From positions 252,263-316,262 of the forward strand of contig DONT01000001.1 in assembly GCA_003513765.1 (NCBI GenBank): DNA of 64,000 nt. Reading direction: 5' to 3'. The DNA is from Jeotgalicoccus sp. (GTDB lineage Bacteria; Bacillota; Bacilli; Staphylococcales; Salinicoccaceae). Position numbers and translations under genes: made by a program. Shown piece by piece: positions 48,101 to 63,100 of this stretch. The notes under the pieces are model-generated. The model was given only the letters and a program-made list of their open reading frames with translations. It did not search any database and had not been told where the DNA came from. How positions within the stretch are numbered: position 1 is the first letter of the stretch; every line of letters begins with the position of its first letter.

Positions 48101-51100
48101 GCTCTCTGCAGCAGATTTCTGCTTTGGTGCCTGAAGCGGTTCAGGTTTTGCTGCTGGCTGCTGTGCTGTTTCGGCTTGTTTAACCGGGCCGTCAGCAAGA
48201 TACTTCTCAACATCCTTTTTAGTAATACGGCCGTTAAAACCGCTGCCCGCAAGGTCATCGATATTAATATTATGTTCTCCGATCAGACGCATCACGACCG
48301 GTGATAATCTGCGGTCGCCCTGACTTTTCGCCATGGCAGGCTTGTCATTTTTAACAGGCGCTTCGGTTTGTTTCTCAGCATCATTGCTGTCAGCTGTCTC
48401 AGCATCGTTCGCCGTTTCGCCGTCGACCTCAATTTTATAAATTGGTGCGCCGACATCGACTGTTTCGCCTTCTTCGACGAGTATTTCAGTAATCACGCCG
48501 TCGTGCACTGATGGCACTTCAGCAGTTACTTTTGCTGTATTAACTTCACAAACCGGATCGTATTCGCTGACGTGATCGCCAACTTTAACCAGCCAGTTTT
48601 CTATCGTTCCCTCGGTGACACTTTCCCCGAGTTTTGGCATTGTAATTTCCGTCATCTTTGTCACCTCTTAATACTCGCTCAATTCGAGCATTTTTTTGTA
48701 AATCTTTTCAGGATTCATCATGAAGTAATCTTCCATCGGCGGTGCATACGGCATCGACGGCACATCAGGTCCTGCGAGACGCATAATTGGTGCATCGAGA
48801 TCATACAGACAATTTTCACCGATAATCGCAGATACTTCACTGATCAGACTGCCCTCAAGGTTATCTTCAGTTACTAATAGAACTTTTCCTGTTTTCGACG
48901 CCGCTTTAATAATCGCTTCTTTATCAAGCGGATACAGCGTGCGGAGGTCCAGAATTTCTGCTTCGTAGCCTTCTTCTTTTAACTGCTCTGCAGCCTGCAG
49001 GGCATAATTGACACACAGTCCGTAAGTAATAACAGTAATGTCATCACCTTCACGTTTAACGTCGGCTTTACCAAGCGGAATTGTGTAGTCGCCTTCCGGT
49101 ACTTCACCTTTTAATAAGCGGTATGCTTTTTTATGTTCAAAGAATAATACAGGGTCGTTATCTTTAATCGACGCCATTAATAATCCTTTAGCATCCGCAG
49201 GTGTTGACGGTACGACAACTTTAAGTCCAGGCGTTGAAACGAACAGCGATTCGATAGACTGCGAGTGATACAGTGCACCGTGGATTCCTCCGCCGTAAGG
49301 TGCACGAATGACCATTGGTGCATTCCAGTCGTTATCTGAACGGTAGCGGATTTTAGCCGCTTCGTTTAATATTTGGTTTACTGCAGGCAGAATATATTCA
49401 GCGAACTGAATTTCAGCAACCGGACGTTTACCCATCATTGCTGCGCCGACACTCGTGCCGACAATATTACTTTCAGCGAGCGGTGTATCAAGTACACGCA
49501 TTTCTCCGAATTTTTCCTGCAGTCCTTCTGTTACTTTAAAGACGCCGCCTTTTTTACCGACATCTTCACCTAAAACAAATACATTATCATCCTGTTCCAT
49601 CGCAACAAACAGTGCATCGCGAATGGCATCGAGATAAGACAATTTAGCCATTGTTTACCTCCTCATAAACGTGTTTTAAAGCGTGTTCAGCTTCGGCATA
49701 AGGTGCAGCTTCAGCAGCTTTCGTCGCTTTATTTACAGTATCCTTGATTTCAGATTCCGCTGCTTTTAACCAGTCCTCATCTACTATCTTCTCATCGAGT
49801 AAATATAATTTAAATGACTCTAGACAGTCGTCCTCTTTATTTTTAGCCAGTTCATCAGACCCGCGGTATTTATCGTCATCGTCAGACGAGTGGGGTGTTA
49901 AACGAATAGACATTGCTTCGATTAATGAAGCGCCTTGTCCGTTAATTGCACGCTCACGTGCTTCCTGCATTACTTTATACACAGCGATTGGATCGTTGCC
50001 GTCCACCTGTTCACCGTGCATGCCGTAGCCGATTGCACGGTCTGATAATTTGTCAGCTGCATATTGCAGATGCGTCGGTACACTGATTGCATACTTATTA
50101 TTCTCAATCAGACAGATAAAAGGAAGCTTATGCACACCGGCGAAGTTTAAGCCTTCGTGGAAGTCACCCTGTGACGTTGAGCCCTCACCGAGTGTCGCCA
50201 GTGAGACGCGTTTTTCGCCGTCCATTTTAAATGCATAGCTCGCACCGACTGCGTGAGGAATCTGCGTTGTTACAGCAGAACCCTGAGTCATAATGTTGCT
50301 TGCTTTTTTACTGAAGTGGCCCGGCATCTGTCGCCCGCCGCTCTGCACATCTGACCCACGTGCGAAAGCCGACAGCATCGTCTCCTCCGGCGTCATGCCG
50401 AAATGAGTAACGAGTGCTAAGTCTCTGTAGTAAGGATTAATAATATCGACTTCTTTATCGAGTGCAAATGCAGCACCGACCTGAGTCGCTTCCTGCCCCT
50501 GGCATGAAATGACAAACGGCAGTTTACCTGCGCGGTTTAATAACCACATACGCTCGTCAAGACGGCGAGAGATAAGCATTGTTTTGTACATTTCCTGTAA
50601 ATCTGTTTCTGTTAAATCTGTTTCTTTATATGATAACAAGAATTTCACCTTCCTAAACGTGAATTGCGATACCTTCGGCATCGAGTCCAATTTCTTTAAT
50701 AATTTCCCCGACTGACGGATGAGCGAATACCGCGCTCGATAGCTCAAGTGCCGATGCATCCATAAACTTCGCAAGCGACAGCTGGTTGATCAGCTCCGTC
50801 GCATTGGCGCCGACAATCGACGCGCCGAGAATATCTCCTGACGGTGAGACATTTAATTTAATAAAGCCTTCCCCGCCATCTTCGATTACTGCTTTTGCGA
50901 TTGCAGAAAGCGGTAATTTATGTGTTTTAAACTCTGTATTCTGTGCTTTTAACTGCTCAGTGGTATGACCAATGGAAGCAAGCTCCGGTGATGTATACAC
51001 GCATCTCGGCACATTGCTGTAATTCAGAGTAAGCGGGTTATTGTCAGTAATGTGTTCTGCTACAATTAATCCCTCTTCTATCGCCACGTGTGCAAGCTGC

Positions 51101-54100
51101 GGTGATGAAGTGACATCGCCGATTGCGTATATGTGCGATTCTTTCGTCTGCTGGAATTCGTTAACTTCGACAACACCATTATCAACTTTAACTTTCGTGT
51201 TCTGCAGGCCGAGTTCATCCGTGTTTGCTTTACGTCCGATTGCAACGAGTGCTTTATCAAAAACTGCAACTTCACCAGCAAATGTCAGGCTGACAGTGTC
51301 AGCTTTAATATCGACGCCTTCAGCTTCCAGTTTAACACCTGTCTTAATTTCAACGCCACTCTGAGTAAGTGATTTATGCACCGCCTGAGCCACATCTTTA
51401 TCTTCAGTCGGCAGTATATGCTCTGACGCTTCGACAATTGTGACTTCTGCACCAAAGGCATTAAGCACTGTTGCAAACTCAACCCCGATGACACCCCCGC
51501 CGACTATGACAATTTTCTCCGGAATGTCTGCCATATACATTAGGTCATCACTCGATAAAATTACATTGCCGTCAAACGGCATAAACGGCAGTTCGGCAGG
51601 TTGTGAGCCTGCAGCGATAACGACGAAATCATTAACGAGTATTTCACTCTCTTTTTCCTCATCCTCATAGCTGACGCTGACAGCGCCTGCAAGCGGTGAG
51701 AATAACGACGGTCCAAGTACTGTGGCAGTACCTTCGTAAATATCCACTTTATTTTTATCAAGCAGGTATTTAATGCCGTTCTGCATCTGATTAACAACTT
51801 TATCTTTACGGTCGATAATATTAGCAATATCAAAAGACGCTTCCGCAGGATTAATCCCGTAAAGATCTGCATTTTTCATAGTATTAATGACATCTGCACT
51901 CTTTAAAAAACTTTTCGTCGGAATACATCCTTTGTTTAAGCACGTTCCGCCAAGTTTACTTTTCTCTACGACTGCGACCTGCTGGCCGAGCTGGCTGAGT
52001 TTAATCGCGGTGACGTAACCGCCGGTTCCCCCGCCGATCACTACTGTATCGTAATTTTTAGACATGTGTTTCCTCCGCTCTGTAAGTCTTAAGCAACGTT
52101 CTGTCTTTATTTATCGTATATGCACCATATGCCAGTGCTTCCATTTCAAGTTCGCCCGGATAAATTGTAACAGGTGCAAGAAATGAAATATACGGTTTTA
52201 TTAAATTTATTACATAATCACTGTAGCTGACTCCGCCGGTAAAAATGATCTGATCGATTTCACCGTGCAGCACAGCTGCTTTAGCACCGATTTCCTTGCC
52301 GATTTGAAATGCCATCGCTTCAAGTACTTCTGCACTGTGTGTATCGCCGTCATTAATATCACTGACAATATCACGGACATCTTCCGTGTTTAAATGAGAC
52401 AGCAGTCCGCCCTGTTTTGAAATCAGCTTATTAATATCCTGATGAGACAATTTGTGTTCTTCTATATATTTCAAGAGGCCGTTTACCGGCAAGCTGCCTG
52501 CACGTGTCGGACTCATCGGTCCGTCTCCGTTTAAGCCGTTATTCACATCGATGACACGGCCGAGATGATGTGCACCGACCGTAATGCCGCCGCCCATATG
52601 AATAACGATTAAATTTAAGTCTTCATAATTCTTATCGATTGAAGCTGCGTACTTTCTGGCAACTGCTTTTTGATTCAATGCGTGAAAGATTGATGTCCGT
52701 CTGATGTTTTTAAGGCCGGTGTACTGAGCCTGCATGCACAACTCATCGACAACGACCGGATCGGTAATTACAGCTTCGATATTGTAGTTTCCTGCAAATT
52801 CTGCTGCGAGTATGCCGCTCAAGTTAGATGCGTGGTCGCCGTATTTTCCGGACGATAAATCATTCAGCATTTCATCGTTAATTAAATACGTGCCCCCCTC
52901 GACAGGATGAAGCAGTCCGCCGCGTGCTGCGACGATACTGATTTCCTCCGGTGAAACTTGACACTCATGAAGAAACTTAATTATTGTCCCGTAGCGTACT
53001 GTCTTCTGCTCGTTAATACCCAGACTAATTAGCTCCTTGTCATGGGAGTAGGTCTTAACTATGTGGCAATTTAAATCCCGGAAGAGCGCAACTTTCGTCG
53101 TTGTACTCCCGAGATTTAATACAAGTATAAACTTTTTCATTATTATTTTCTTCCGGAAAGGATATTTTTATCAGTTTGAGAATAAACACTCTTCACATTT
53201 TGAATTGCTTTAATGCGCGATTCCGCTAAATGATCAGCTGCATGCTGCGGTGAAATATTTTCATCTTTAGCAATTGTAAAGATCTTATCTATCTGGTTGT
53301 AAACTTCTTTAACTTTAGCTGTTGCCCGCTCTTTGTTGTAGCCTTCAAGCTCGTCAGCAACGTTAATTACGCCGCCTGAGTTTACTACGTAGTCAGGGGC
53401 ATAGACAATGCCTCTGTCCTGAAGTGCTTTACCATGTTTTTCAATGTCCAGCAGCTGGTTGTTTGCACTGCCGCAAATAGCTTTAACTTTAAGTTCGGGA
53501 ATCGTCTCGTCGTTTAAAATACCGCCGAGTGCACATGGTGCAAAAATGTCTGCTTCCACGCTGTAAATTTCATCAAGGCCGACAGCTTCTGCACCGAAAT
53601 CATCTACTGCGCGCTGCACTGCTTTCTCATTAATATCAGTAACGATTAATTTAGCACCAGCTTCGTGCAGGTGTTTACAAAGACTGTAAGCAACGTTGCC
53701 GACACCTTGAACCGAAACTGTTTTGCCAGTTAAGTCGTCTGAACCGAATGCTTCTTTCGCTGTACGCTGTGTTGCAACGAAAAGACCAAGTGCTGTGAAC
53801 GGGCTCGGGTTGCCGCTTGAACCGTAAGCTTCGCTGACACCGCAAACGTAGTCAGTTTCCTGATAGATATAATCCATATCTTCAACAGTTGTGCCGACAT
53901 CTTCTGCTGCGATGTAGCGTCCGCCGAGGTTGTTAATGTAGCGTCCTAAAGAACGGAAAAATGCTTCTGATTTATCTTTTGATGCATCGCCGATTACGAC
54001 CGCTTTACCGCCGCCGAGGTTAAGTCCTGCAGCTGCGTTTTTGTATGTCATGCCTTTAGCAAGACGGAGTACGTCTGTGATTGCTTCATCTTCATGTTCG

Positions 54101-57100
54101 TAATTCCAGAATCTGATTCCGCCTAGAGCCGGTCCGAGTGTAGTATCGTGAATACATATAATCGCTTTAAGGCCGCTCGCTTTATCCTGGCAAAATACCA
54201 GCTGTTCGTAGTCGCCTTGTTCCATTTCTGTAAAAATCATATTAAACATCCTCCTGATTGTGTTCCATCATTTTAATTGCTAATTTAATTGAATTATACT
54301 TCTCTTCTTTTGAATCTGCACGCGAAGTGAGTACGAACGGCACTTTCAGGCCGGCGATTACGCCTGCAACGTGAGCCCCCGCTGTAGTAATTAATGCTTT
54401 ATACAGTATATTGCCCGCATCAATGTGAGGCATAATCAGTATGTCTGCATCGCCTGCTACGGCTGAGTCGTATCCTTTAATCCGTGCCGCAGATTTTGAC
54501 ATTGCCAGATCGTACTGCATCGGCCCGTCGATGACTGCATTTTTAAAATTATGAGCCTTTACTATTGTATCATTTGTAACAGTAGAAGCTATTTTTTCAT
54601 TCACCTTTTCGACTGCAGAAACAAGTGCAATTTTCGGTTTCTTTATACCGAGCCTGCCTGCGACAGTGATTGTGTTTTCTATTATTTTAATTTTAGTTTC
54701 TGCATCCGGATCAATATTCATTGCAGCGTCGCTGATAATTACCGGTTTATGGTAGTTTGGCAGACTGAATAATGCAACGTGTGATAAAAGTTCCCGATCC
54801 AGTAATTTTAATTCTTTATTCAATACTGCTTTTAGAATAACACCGGTTGAGATAAGTCCTTTCATCAGCACGTTTGCTTTGCCCGCTGAAATTAACCTGC
54901 CGGCTTCAGCTGCACAAGCAGCATCGTCAGTACAATGATGAATGGTTACACCGTATTTACTGTAATTGAATTCCATTCTGCTGAATGCTTCTGTCAGCAC
55001 TCTTTCATCATCAAAAAGATGCCATTTTATACCGTGCTCAAGTGCTGATTCACGGACTAAATCAAGCAAGTCCTCTGAGCCGGCTCTGACGAGCGCAATT
55101 GATGCATTGGTGTTAAAATTACTCTCTAATGTTTCATCAAAATTCATGAATTCGCCTCCCCGGAATTATTATACAATATTTCGGATAAATACATTTGCCA
55201 GAGTCCTTTTGAAAGCCCTTACAAAAAGCATACAATTAATTAATGCAAAAGAAAAGCGTATTAAAAATGTTTAATAATTAAGAATATTACAACGCGTTAT
55301 TTCATACATGTTTCATAAATTATAAATTTTACTTTACGAACTTTGATGTATAATATCTTTAGAAATAATTTTAGGAGACTTACTATGCTGAAAATAATTG
55401 CTTTAATAATATTAGTTATTCCCGGTATTATCGCGGGAGTTGGAATAAAATTGATGCGTGACAGTGTGTTCGGAATTGTTATCGATCCATTTACTTATAC
55501 GGCGCTGCAATTTTTTGTTGGTCTTATTATGACTATTTTTGGAATATGGTTTATCGGGGGCTACCTGCTCTACCGCGAGCGTAAAAACAAACGTGCTCAG
55601 GAACGTTTTATGAAACAAATAAAAAAATCCAGTGAAGACTAGTCTTCACTGGATTTTAGTAATTCTGCAGCATTCAGCCGTGCGGCTTCAGTTATTTTAG
55701 AGCCGCTGATCATGCGTGCAATTTCTTCGATTTTAGCTTCGTAATTTAAATATGAGGCAGTTGAATGCGTACGTTCACCTTCAACAATTTTCTCCACATG
55801 CAGCAGATGATTTGCTGTTGCTGCTGCCTGAGGAAGATGTGAAATCGCCAGAACCTGGCGCTGTTTCGATAAAAGCTTCATCTTCTCTACCATGCGCGCT
55901 GCTACCTGTCCGCTGACTCCTGTATCAATTTCATCAAAAATAATCAGTGAATCGCTGTCGAATTCCGAGAAGATTGTCCGAAGTGCCAGACTTACACGGG
56001 AAATTTCCCCGCCGGACGCAATTTTATTCATCGGTTTTAAAGGTTCACCTTTGTTTGTTGCAATTAAAAATTCAACATCGGTGAAACCGAGCATATTAAA
56101 ATGGGATTCTTTTAAGCTGATTTCAAACTGTACGTTAGGCATCTCGAGTTCACTCAGCTCGCGGCGGAGTTTACTTTCTAAGAAATGTTTCCGTTCACTG
56201 CGGTAATTGTGCAGCTTCAGTGCTGACTGCTCCATTTTTTCATAGAACTCTTTCTGCTCTTCTTCCAGTCTCGTAAACGATTGTGAAATATTCTCGAGAT
56301 CATCGATGTCTTCCTGCAGCTCCTGCTCAAATTCAATGAGTCCCGGATATGTTTTCGTAAATTTACGCTTCAGCTGATTAAACTGATTTAATCTTGTCTG
56401 AATAGAATTCAAACGCTCGGCGTCATAATCAATCGATGACAAATCATTCGATACGTGTGTGTTCAGTTCTGTTAAAAGATAATATGCATCCATCAGGGTA
56501 TCTTTATAAGATATATAAGACTCGTCAAACTTAGTCACAGTATCGAGTGACTGATTAATATCATAAAGCATGCCCTGCGGCGGATATTCACTGACAAGCA
56601 GTGCTTTAATCCGGCTGAGCGCACCGTGGATGTTTTCATAATTAGATAAAAACTCCAGCTCCTGCTCCAGTTCTTCCTCTTCATCTTCTTTCAGTTCGAG
56701 TGCCGAAATTTCCGTATGCTGCATTTTTAACAGCTCGAGCTGCGTCAGACGGTTGCGGTCTTTGTACTCCAGCTCTTCTATACGTTTTTTAACTGACTGA
56801 TATGCCTCGTAATGTTTCTGATATTCTGCAAAAATACTCTCTTTTCCGAGACCGATATAACGGTCGAGGTATTCAATCTGTTCACTTTTTTGCAGTACAG
56901 CAGCTTGTGATGACTGCGAATGAATCGACAGTACAAGCTCCATAATCTGCTTTAAATTATTCAGTGTGACCATTTGATTATTAATTTTAATTAAACTCTT
57001 ACTGCTGGCCATCACTTCGCGGCGGACGATGTATAATTCATCTTCTACTATACCGAGAGAATTAAGCATACTGCGCAGTTTATCATTGACTGGGAAATCA

Positions 57101-60100
57101 AACACGCCTTCAATGACAGCGCCGCTGCTTCCGTAACGAATATCGTCTGCAGATGCGCGGCGCCCTTCTAAATAGCTGATAGCTTCTATAATTTTTGATT
57201 TACCGGCACCTGATTCACCGGTAAATACGGTCATTCCTCTGGAAAAATCCAATTCAATATTTTCAAGCACGGCAAAATTCTGCACACTTAATCTGAGCAG
57301 CACATTAAACACCCCAGTTAAATAAGATTAAAAATACGATCTTTAATTAATTGCTGTGATTCTTCATCACGGCAAATTAACAGACATGTATCGTCTCCGC
57401 AAATGGTGCCGACAACTTCTTCCCACTCAAGCTGATCGATAATCGCACCGATTGACTGTGCGTTACCCGGTAATGTTTTCAAGACGAGCAGATTACCTGT
57501 AAAGTCCAGTTTAACGAAACTGTCCATCAGATAACGGCCAAGTTTTTCTAAAGGATGGTACTGCCTGTCTTTTGGCATGCTGTAAACATACTCTCCACCT
57601 GGCGATGGCACTTTAATCAGCTGCAGTTCTTTAATATCTCTTGAAACTGTTGCCTGTGTCACATTAAACTTATGTTCGATAAGTTTGTCGACGAGTTCTT
57701 CCTGTGTCTCAATACGGTTATTAGTAATAATTTCTCTGATTTTAATTTGTCTGATTGATTTATTAGACATTAAAATCCCCCCTTTATAAATGAATTGCTG
57801 AATATTTATTCATTATATTATCATACAGCAGTTCCTTTGCATAGCAAAAACAAAAGACATCAACCGTATACGACGGTTTTGATGTCTTTGTCTGTTAATG
57901 CATATTCACTTTCTTTGCTTGTCAGATAGAATAAATATTCTATGTTGCCTTTAGTTCCGGTAATTGGCGAACGCTCAATTGCAGAAATACTGAGGCCGAG
58001 TAATCCGCATTCCTTCAGCACGCGCTGAATCACATGATAATGCGTATCAGGATTTGTAATAATCCCGCTTTCTTCACGCTCTTCCAAATAACTTTCAAAC
58101 TGCGGCTTAATCAAGGCTGCAACTTCAATATTATGGCTGAACAGCGATTTTATATGCCGGAGTATCGGTACGATTGATGTAAATGATACATCAATTGAGA
58201 TAACATCCGGCAGCGGTTCGAAATCTTCGATGACCGTTTCTTTAAAATTCGTCTGTTCCATTACAGATACCCTGTCGTCAATTCTTAACTGATAGGCGAG
58301 CTGATTTGTTCCGACATCAACTGCATAGACATGTTTGGCGCCGTGCTGCAGTGCACAGTCGGTAAATCCTCCTGTTGATGAACCGATATCGAGCATTACT
58401 TTATCAGTGACATCGAGACCGAATGAATCGATGGCATGTTTTAATTTTAAGCCGCCGCGCGAGACAAACTGCTTCACATTTTTAAATCTGACATGCGCTT
58501 TGTCCGGTGCGATTTTATCAGAGGCTTTATAAACAGGTTCATTATTATTCAGCACCTTGCCTGCCATAATCAATTTTTTTATATCATCAATTGAGCCGAC
58601 ATTGAAATGCTCAAAAATATATTCATCGATTCGTATTTTCTTCATTAGGTGCCCCTGTCAGCTTCTTGGTGCGCAGTGCAATATTGGAAGCAGTAATGCC
58701 GATATCTCGGAGAAGCAGATCGACATCACCGTGTTCGATATATTCATTATCTATACCAAGACGCTGAATTTTATTCGTATATAATTGATCATTCATATAC
58801 GTGGAGATCATACTGCCGAGTCCGCCTGTAAGCATTGCTTCTTCAATAACAAATACAGGTATATTGCTCTCACCCAATGAGTTAAGCATAGTGTTATCAA
58901 GCGGTTTAATAAAGCGTGCATTAATCACTTTAACTTCAATGCCTTCTTCTTGAAGTATTTCTGCTGCTTCCATAACAGTTTCAAGTGTCGGACCGTATGA
59001 AATTAATGCTGCATCCGCACCTTGACGGAGAACTTCCCAGCTGCCTATTTTAAGCGGCTCACGGTTTTCATCCATATCGATGCCGAGTACATTGCCTCTA
59101 GGATAACGAATCGCCATCGGTCCAGTTGTAGCGAATGATAAATCAATCATCATTTCAGCTTCTTTTTCGTCTCTCGGCATCATTAAAGTAATGTTTGGCA
59201 GAGGCGAGATAAAGCTAATATCGAATACACCCTGGTGAGTTTCACCGTCTGCACCGACAAGACCGCTTCGGTCAATACCTAAGAGAACATCGAGGTTTTG
59301 TCTGTCGACATCATGCAGGAGCTGGTCGTAACCGCGCTGCAGGAACGTCGAATAGATTGCCAGATACGGTTTCATACCTGCAGCTGCCATGCCTGCTGCC
59401 ATAGTGACTGCATGCTGTTCGGCAATACCCGTATCAAAGAAACGATTCGGCAGTTCATTCTGGAATTTAGTGAGTTTGCTGCCGACAGGCATCGCCGGTG
59501 TCATAGCAACAATGGCCTCGTCTTTATGAGCACGGTCTAATACGGTATTAGACATAAATGCGCTCCATGACTCGGTTTGCTTCGTACCGAGTACTTCTCC
59601 GGTATCAATTTTATACGGTCCAAGACCATGCCAAATACCAAGTGTGTCGTGCTCTGCAGGATGATAACCTTTACCTTTTTTCGTAATGATGTGAATAATG
59701 ACAGGACCGTCATATTCCTTAGATGTTTTAATCGCAGCACCGAGTTCTTCAAAAGAATGACCGTCGACCGGTCCGATATATTTAATGCCGAGTTCTTCAA
59801 AGAAAATGCCGTCGACAAACATATACTTCGTACTGTCTTTAAAACGGTCTGCCAGATCACGAAGCGTTGTGCCGACCTGCGGCAGACGCTCAATAAAACC
59901 TTCAGCACCGTGTTTAAATTTATTGTACTGTGTATTTGTTCTCATACGGCCGAGCATATTATGCAGGGCTCCGACGTTTGGTGCAATACTCATTTCGTTA
60001 TCGTTTAAAATAATCGTCATGTTCGTCTTATCGCTGCCGATATGATTTAGTGCTTCAAGGGCCATGCCGCCTGTCAGTGCACCGTCACCGATAATCGGTA

Positions 60101-63100
60101 CAACGTGATTTTTTTCACCTTTAATATCTCGTGCTTTTGCGAAGCCCATCGCTGCCGACAGCGAAGTCGATGAATGTCCCGCTTCCCATACATCATGTTC
60201 GCTTTCGCGCATTTTAGGAAATCCGCCTAAGCCTTTATACTGTCGGAGCGTAGCGAAATCCGCGCTTCTGCCCGTTAATATTTTGTGTATATATGCCTGG
60301 TGCCCTACATCGAAAATCAGTTTATCGACCGGTGAATCAAAGTACTTATGAAGTGCGATTGTCAATTCAACAACACCTAAGTTTGCTCCGATGTGGCCGC
60401 CTGTTACTGCACATGACTCGATGAGAAATTCTCTTACGTCACTTGCTAGCTGTACGAGCTCTTCTTCATTTGAATTTTTCAAAAATGATGGCTCGTCAAT
60501 ACTATATATATTCATATAGCAACCACCTTTAATTTTTACTATTAATAATTATAACACTATACTGTTGCGACAAAAAAGAAAAATGATAATTCATACTGAC
60601 ATATGAATTATCATTGGTCTCTTTCAGCAAACATCTGAACGATTTTACGTAATCCCGCTGTCTCTATTAATTCATCCAGGCTGTCAAGGATTCTGTATGC
60701 CTCAATTTCTTTTTGCTGCAATGCTGTTTTGGCATCTTCAAGTCCCAGTTCGCTGACGTAGGTCACCTTGCCTTTTTTCACATCGCTGCCTGTATTCTTG
60801 CCGGTAATTTCCGGATTGCCTTCAATATCTAAAATATCATCTTTAACCTGGAATAAGACACCGATGACTTCACTGAACTTTTTAAGATTGTCTGTAACTT
60901 CAGGTATCGCTTCGGCAATAATACACGCTGCTGTTACAGGTGCTGTGATCAGTGCACCGGTTTTATAAGCGTGAATCGTTTCCAATTCGCTGAGTGACGT
61001 CGGGCGTTCTTCTGCTTCAATATCGAGCATCTGACCGCTGATCATACCTGACTGGCCGCTCGCCGTAGCGATTGTTTCAACAAGTTTAATTCTGATTTCT
61101 GCAGACAATCTCTCGTCTTTTGCTATCACATTAAAACTTTCATTAAGCAGATTGTCTCCTGCAAGAATAGCTGTCGCTTCGCCGAAGACTATATGATTTG
61201 TCGGTTTACCGCGTCTTAAATCATCGTTGTCCATGGCCGGCAGATCATCGTGAATAAGAGAATACGTGTGGATCATCTCTATTGCGGATGCCGCACTGAT
61301 ACCTTTTGAAATATCTGTATTCAGCGCTTCAAGTGCAGTAAATAACAGCAGCGGACGGAGTCCTTTGCCGCCGGCTTCAACGGAATATTTACTCGCCTTG
61401 TAAATCGTTTCAGAATGCTGATACGTTTTCAGGTGTGCTAATATATGCGACTTCACTTTATCGATGTACGATATGTTACTCTTCATCGTTATCAGTATCC
61501 TTATTGAGCTCTTCCACTTTTAACTCTGCATTTTTCAGTATATTGTCGCACTCCTGTGAAAGTTTAATACCTTCCTGATAAAGTTCCAGCGACTTCTCAA
61601 GTGATACTTCCTCTTCGTCCAGCGATTTAACGATGGTTTCCAATCTTGTCATTTTCATTTCAAAAGTCTGATCGTTTTTAGTCATCTGTATTCACCTCTG
61701 TCACTTTAGCGCTGACTCTGCCCCGATTGAATGATGTTTCAATAACATCGCCAACATTTAAGTTTTTTGCTTCCGTTACTATTTTATTATTAAACGTCGT
61801 ATAAGAATAGCCTCTTTTTAATATTTGCACGGGACTGACTGATTCCAAAACGTTAATATTGCCGGCAAGACGTTCTGTCTTTTTGCCGAGTACTGCTTTC
61901 ATACGGTGTTTCAGTTCATTTTCAGTTCTTAAGAGCTCTGCCCTGGAATTCCTGATACCGGGTGCCGGATTATTATACGACAGCCCTGACATGTGCTTAT
62001 TAAGCATATGCCGGTTCTCAGAAAGTGATAACGACATATGGTTCTCTATAGTCACTGTTAAATCGCGCAGACGTTCTGTCTGTTCTGTATATAATAAATT
62101 CGGATTTTTAAATTTGTAGTAATTTGATAAACTTTCCAGCTGTTTACGTGAACGGTCGATTTTAGACATAATCAGATTATCCGATTGTCTGTGCAGCTCG
62201 CCGAGACGAAGCTGTAAATCCCTGATGTTCGGTACAGCCTGTTCGGCCGCTGCTGTTGGAGTGGGTGCACGGAGATCACTCACGTAATCTACAAGTGTAA
62301 TATCGGTCTCATGTCCGACACCTGTAATCACCGGTGTATTCATATTAAATACAGCGAGAGCCACTTCCAATTCGTTAAACGTCCACAGATCTTCAATAGA
62401 ACCGCCGCCGCGGGCAAGTATAACAGTATCTGCACCGAGTTTGTCAGCAAGCGTAAGACTAGTTAACACGCTTTCCTGACTGCGGGTGCCCTGCACGTAT
62501 GTATTTAATAATGACACCTTAACGAGTGGATATCTGCGCGTTAAGGTAGTAATCATATCTTTTATTGCGGCACTTGTACTGGACGACACAATGGCGATAT
62601 GTTCTGGAAAAGCGGGAATCGCTTTTTTATGCTCCGGATTTAAATAGCCTTTTTTCTTCAGCAGCTCTTTGTTCTGTTCGAGCTTCAAGAACAGCTGGCC
62701 AATGCCGTCAATCTGCATTTCTTTAACGTAAATCTGGTATTGCCCGCGGGCTTCGTACAGAGTAATATTTCCGGCAAGAAGAACATTCTGGCCCTCTTCG
62801 GGTTTGAAATTGAGCTTCTCGGCATCGTATCTGAACATGACCGCACTGATGACAGACTTGTCATCTTTTATAGAAAAATATATATGGCCGTTCGTATGAT
62901 GTTTCACATTCGACAGCTCACCTTTAAGAAAGACCCGTTGCAGGTACGGGTCTTTTTCAAATTTATATTTAATATATTTTGTTAAGGACTGAACTGATAA
63001 ATACTTTGTACTATCCATTTTTACCTAACCTTCATTCTGCACGGCAAAATTCTTTAATACCCCGTTAACGAAACGGTGGCTGTCTTTGTCACCGTAATTT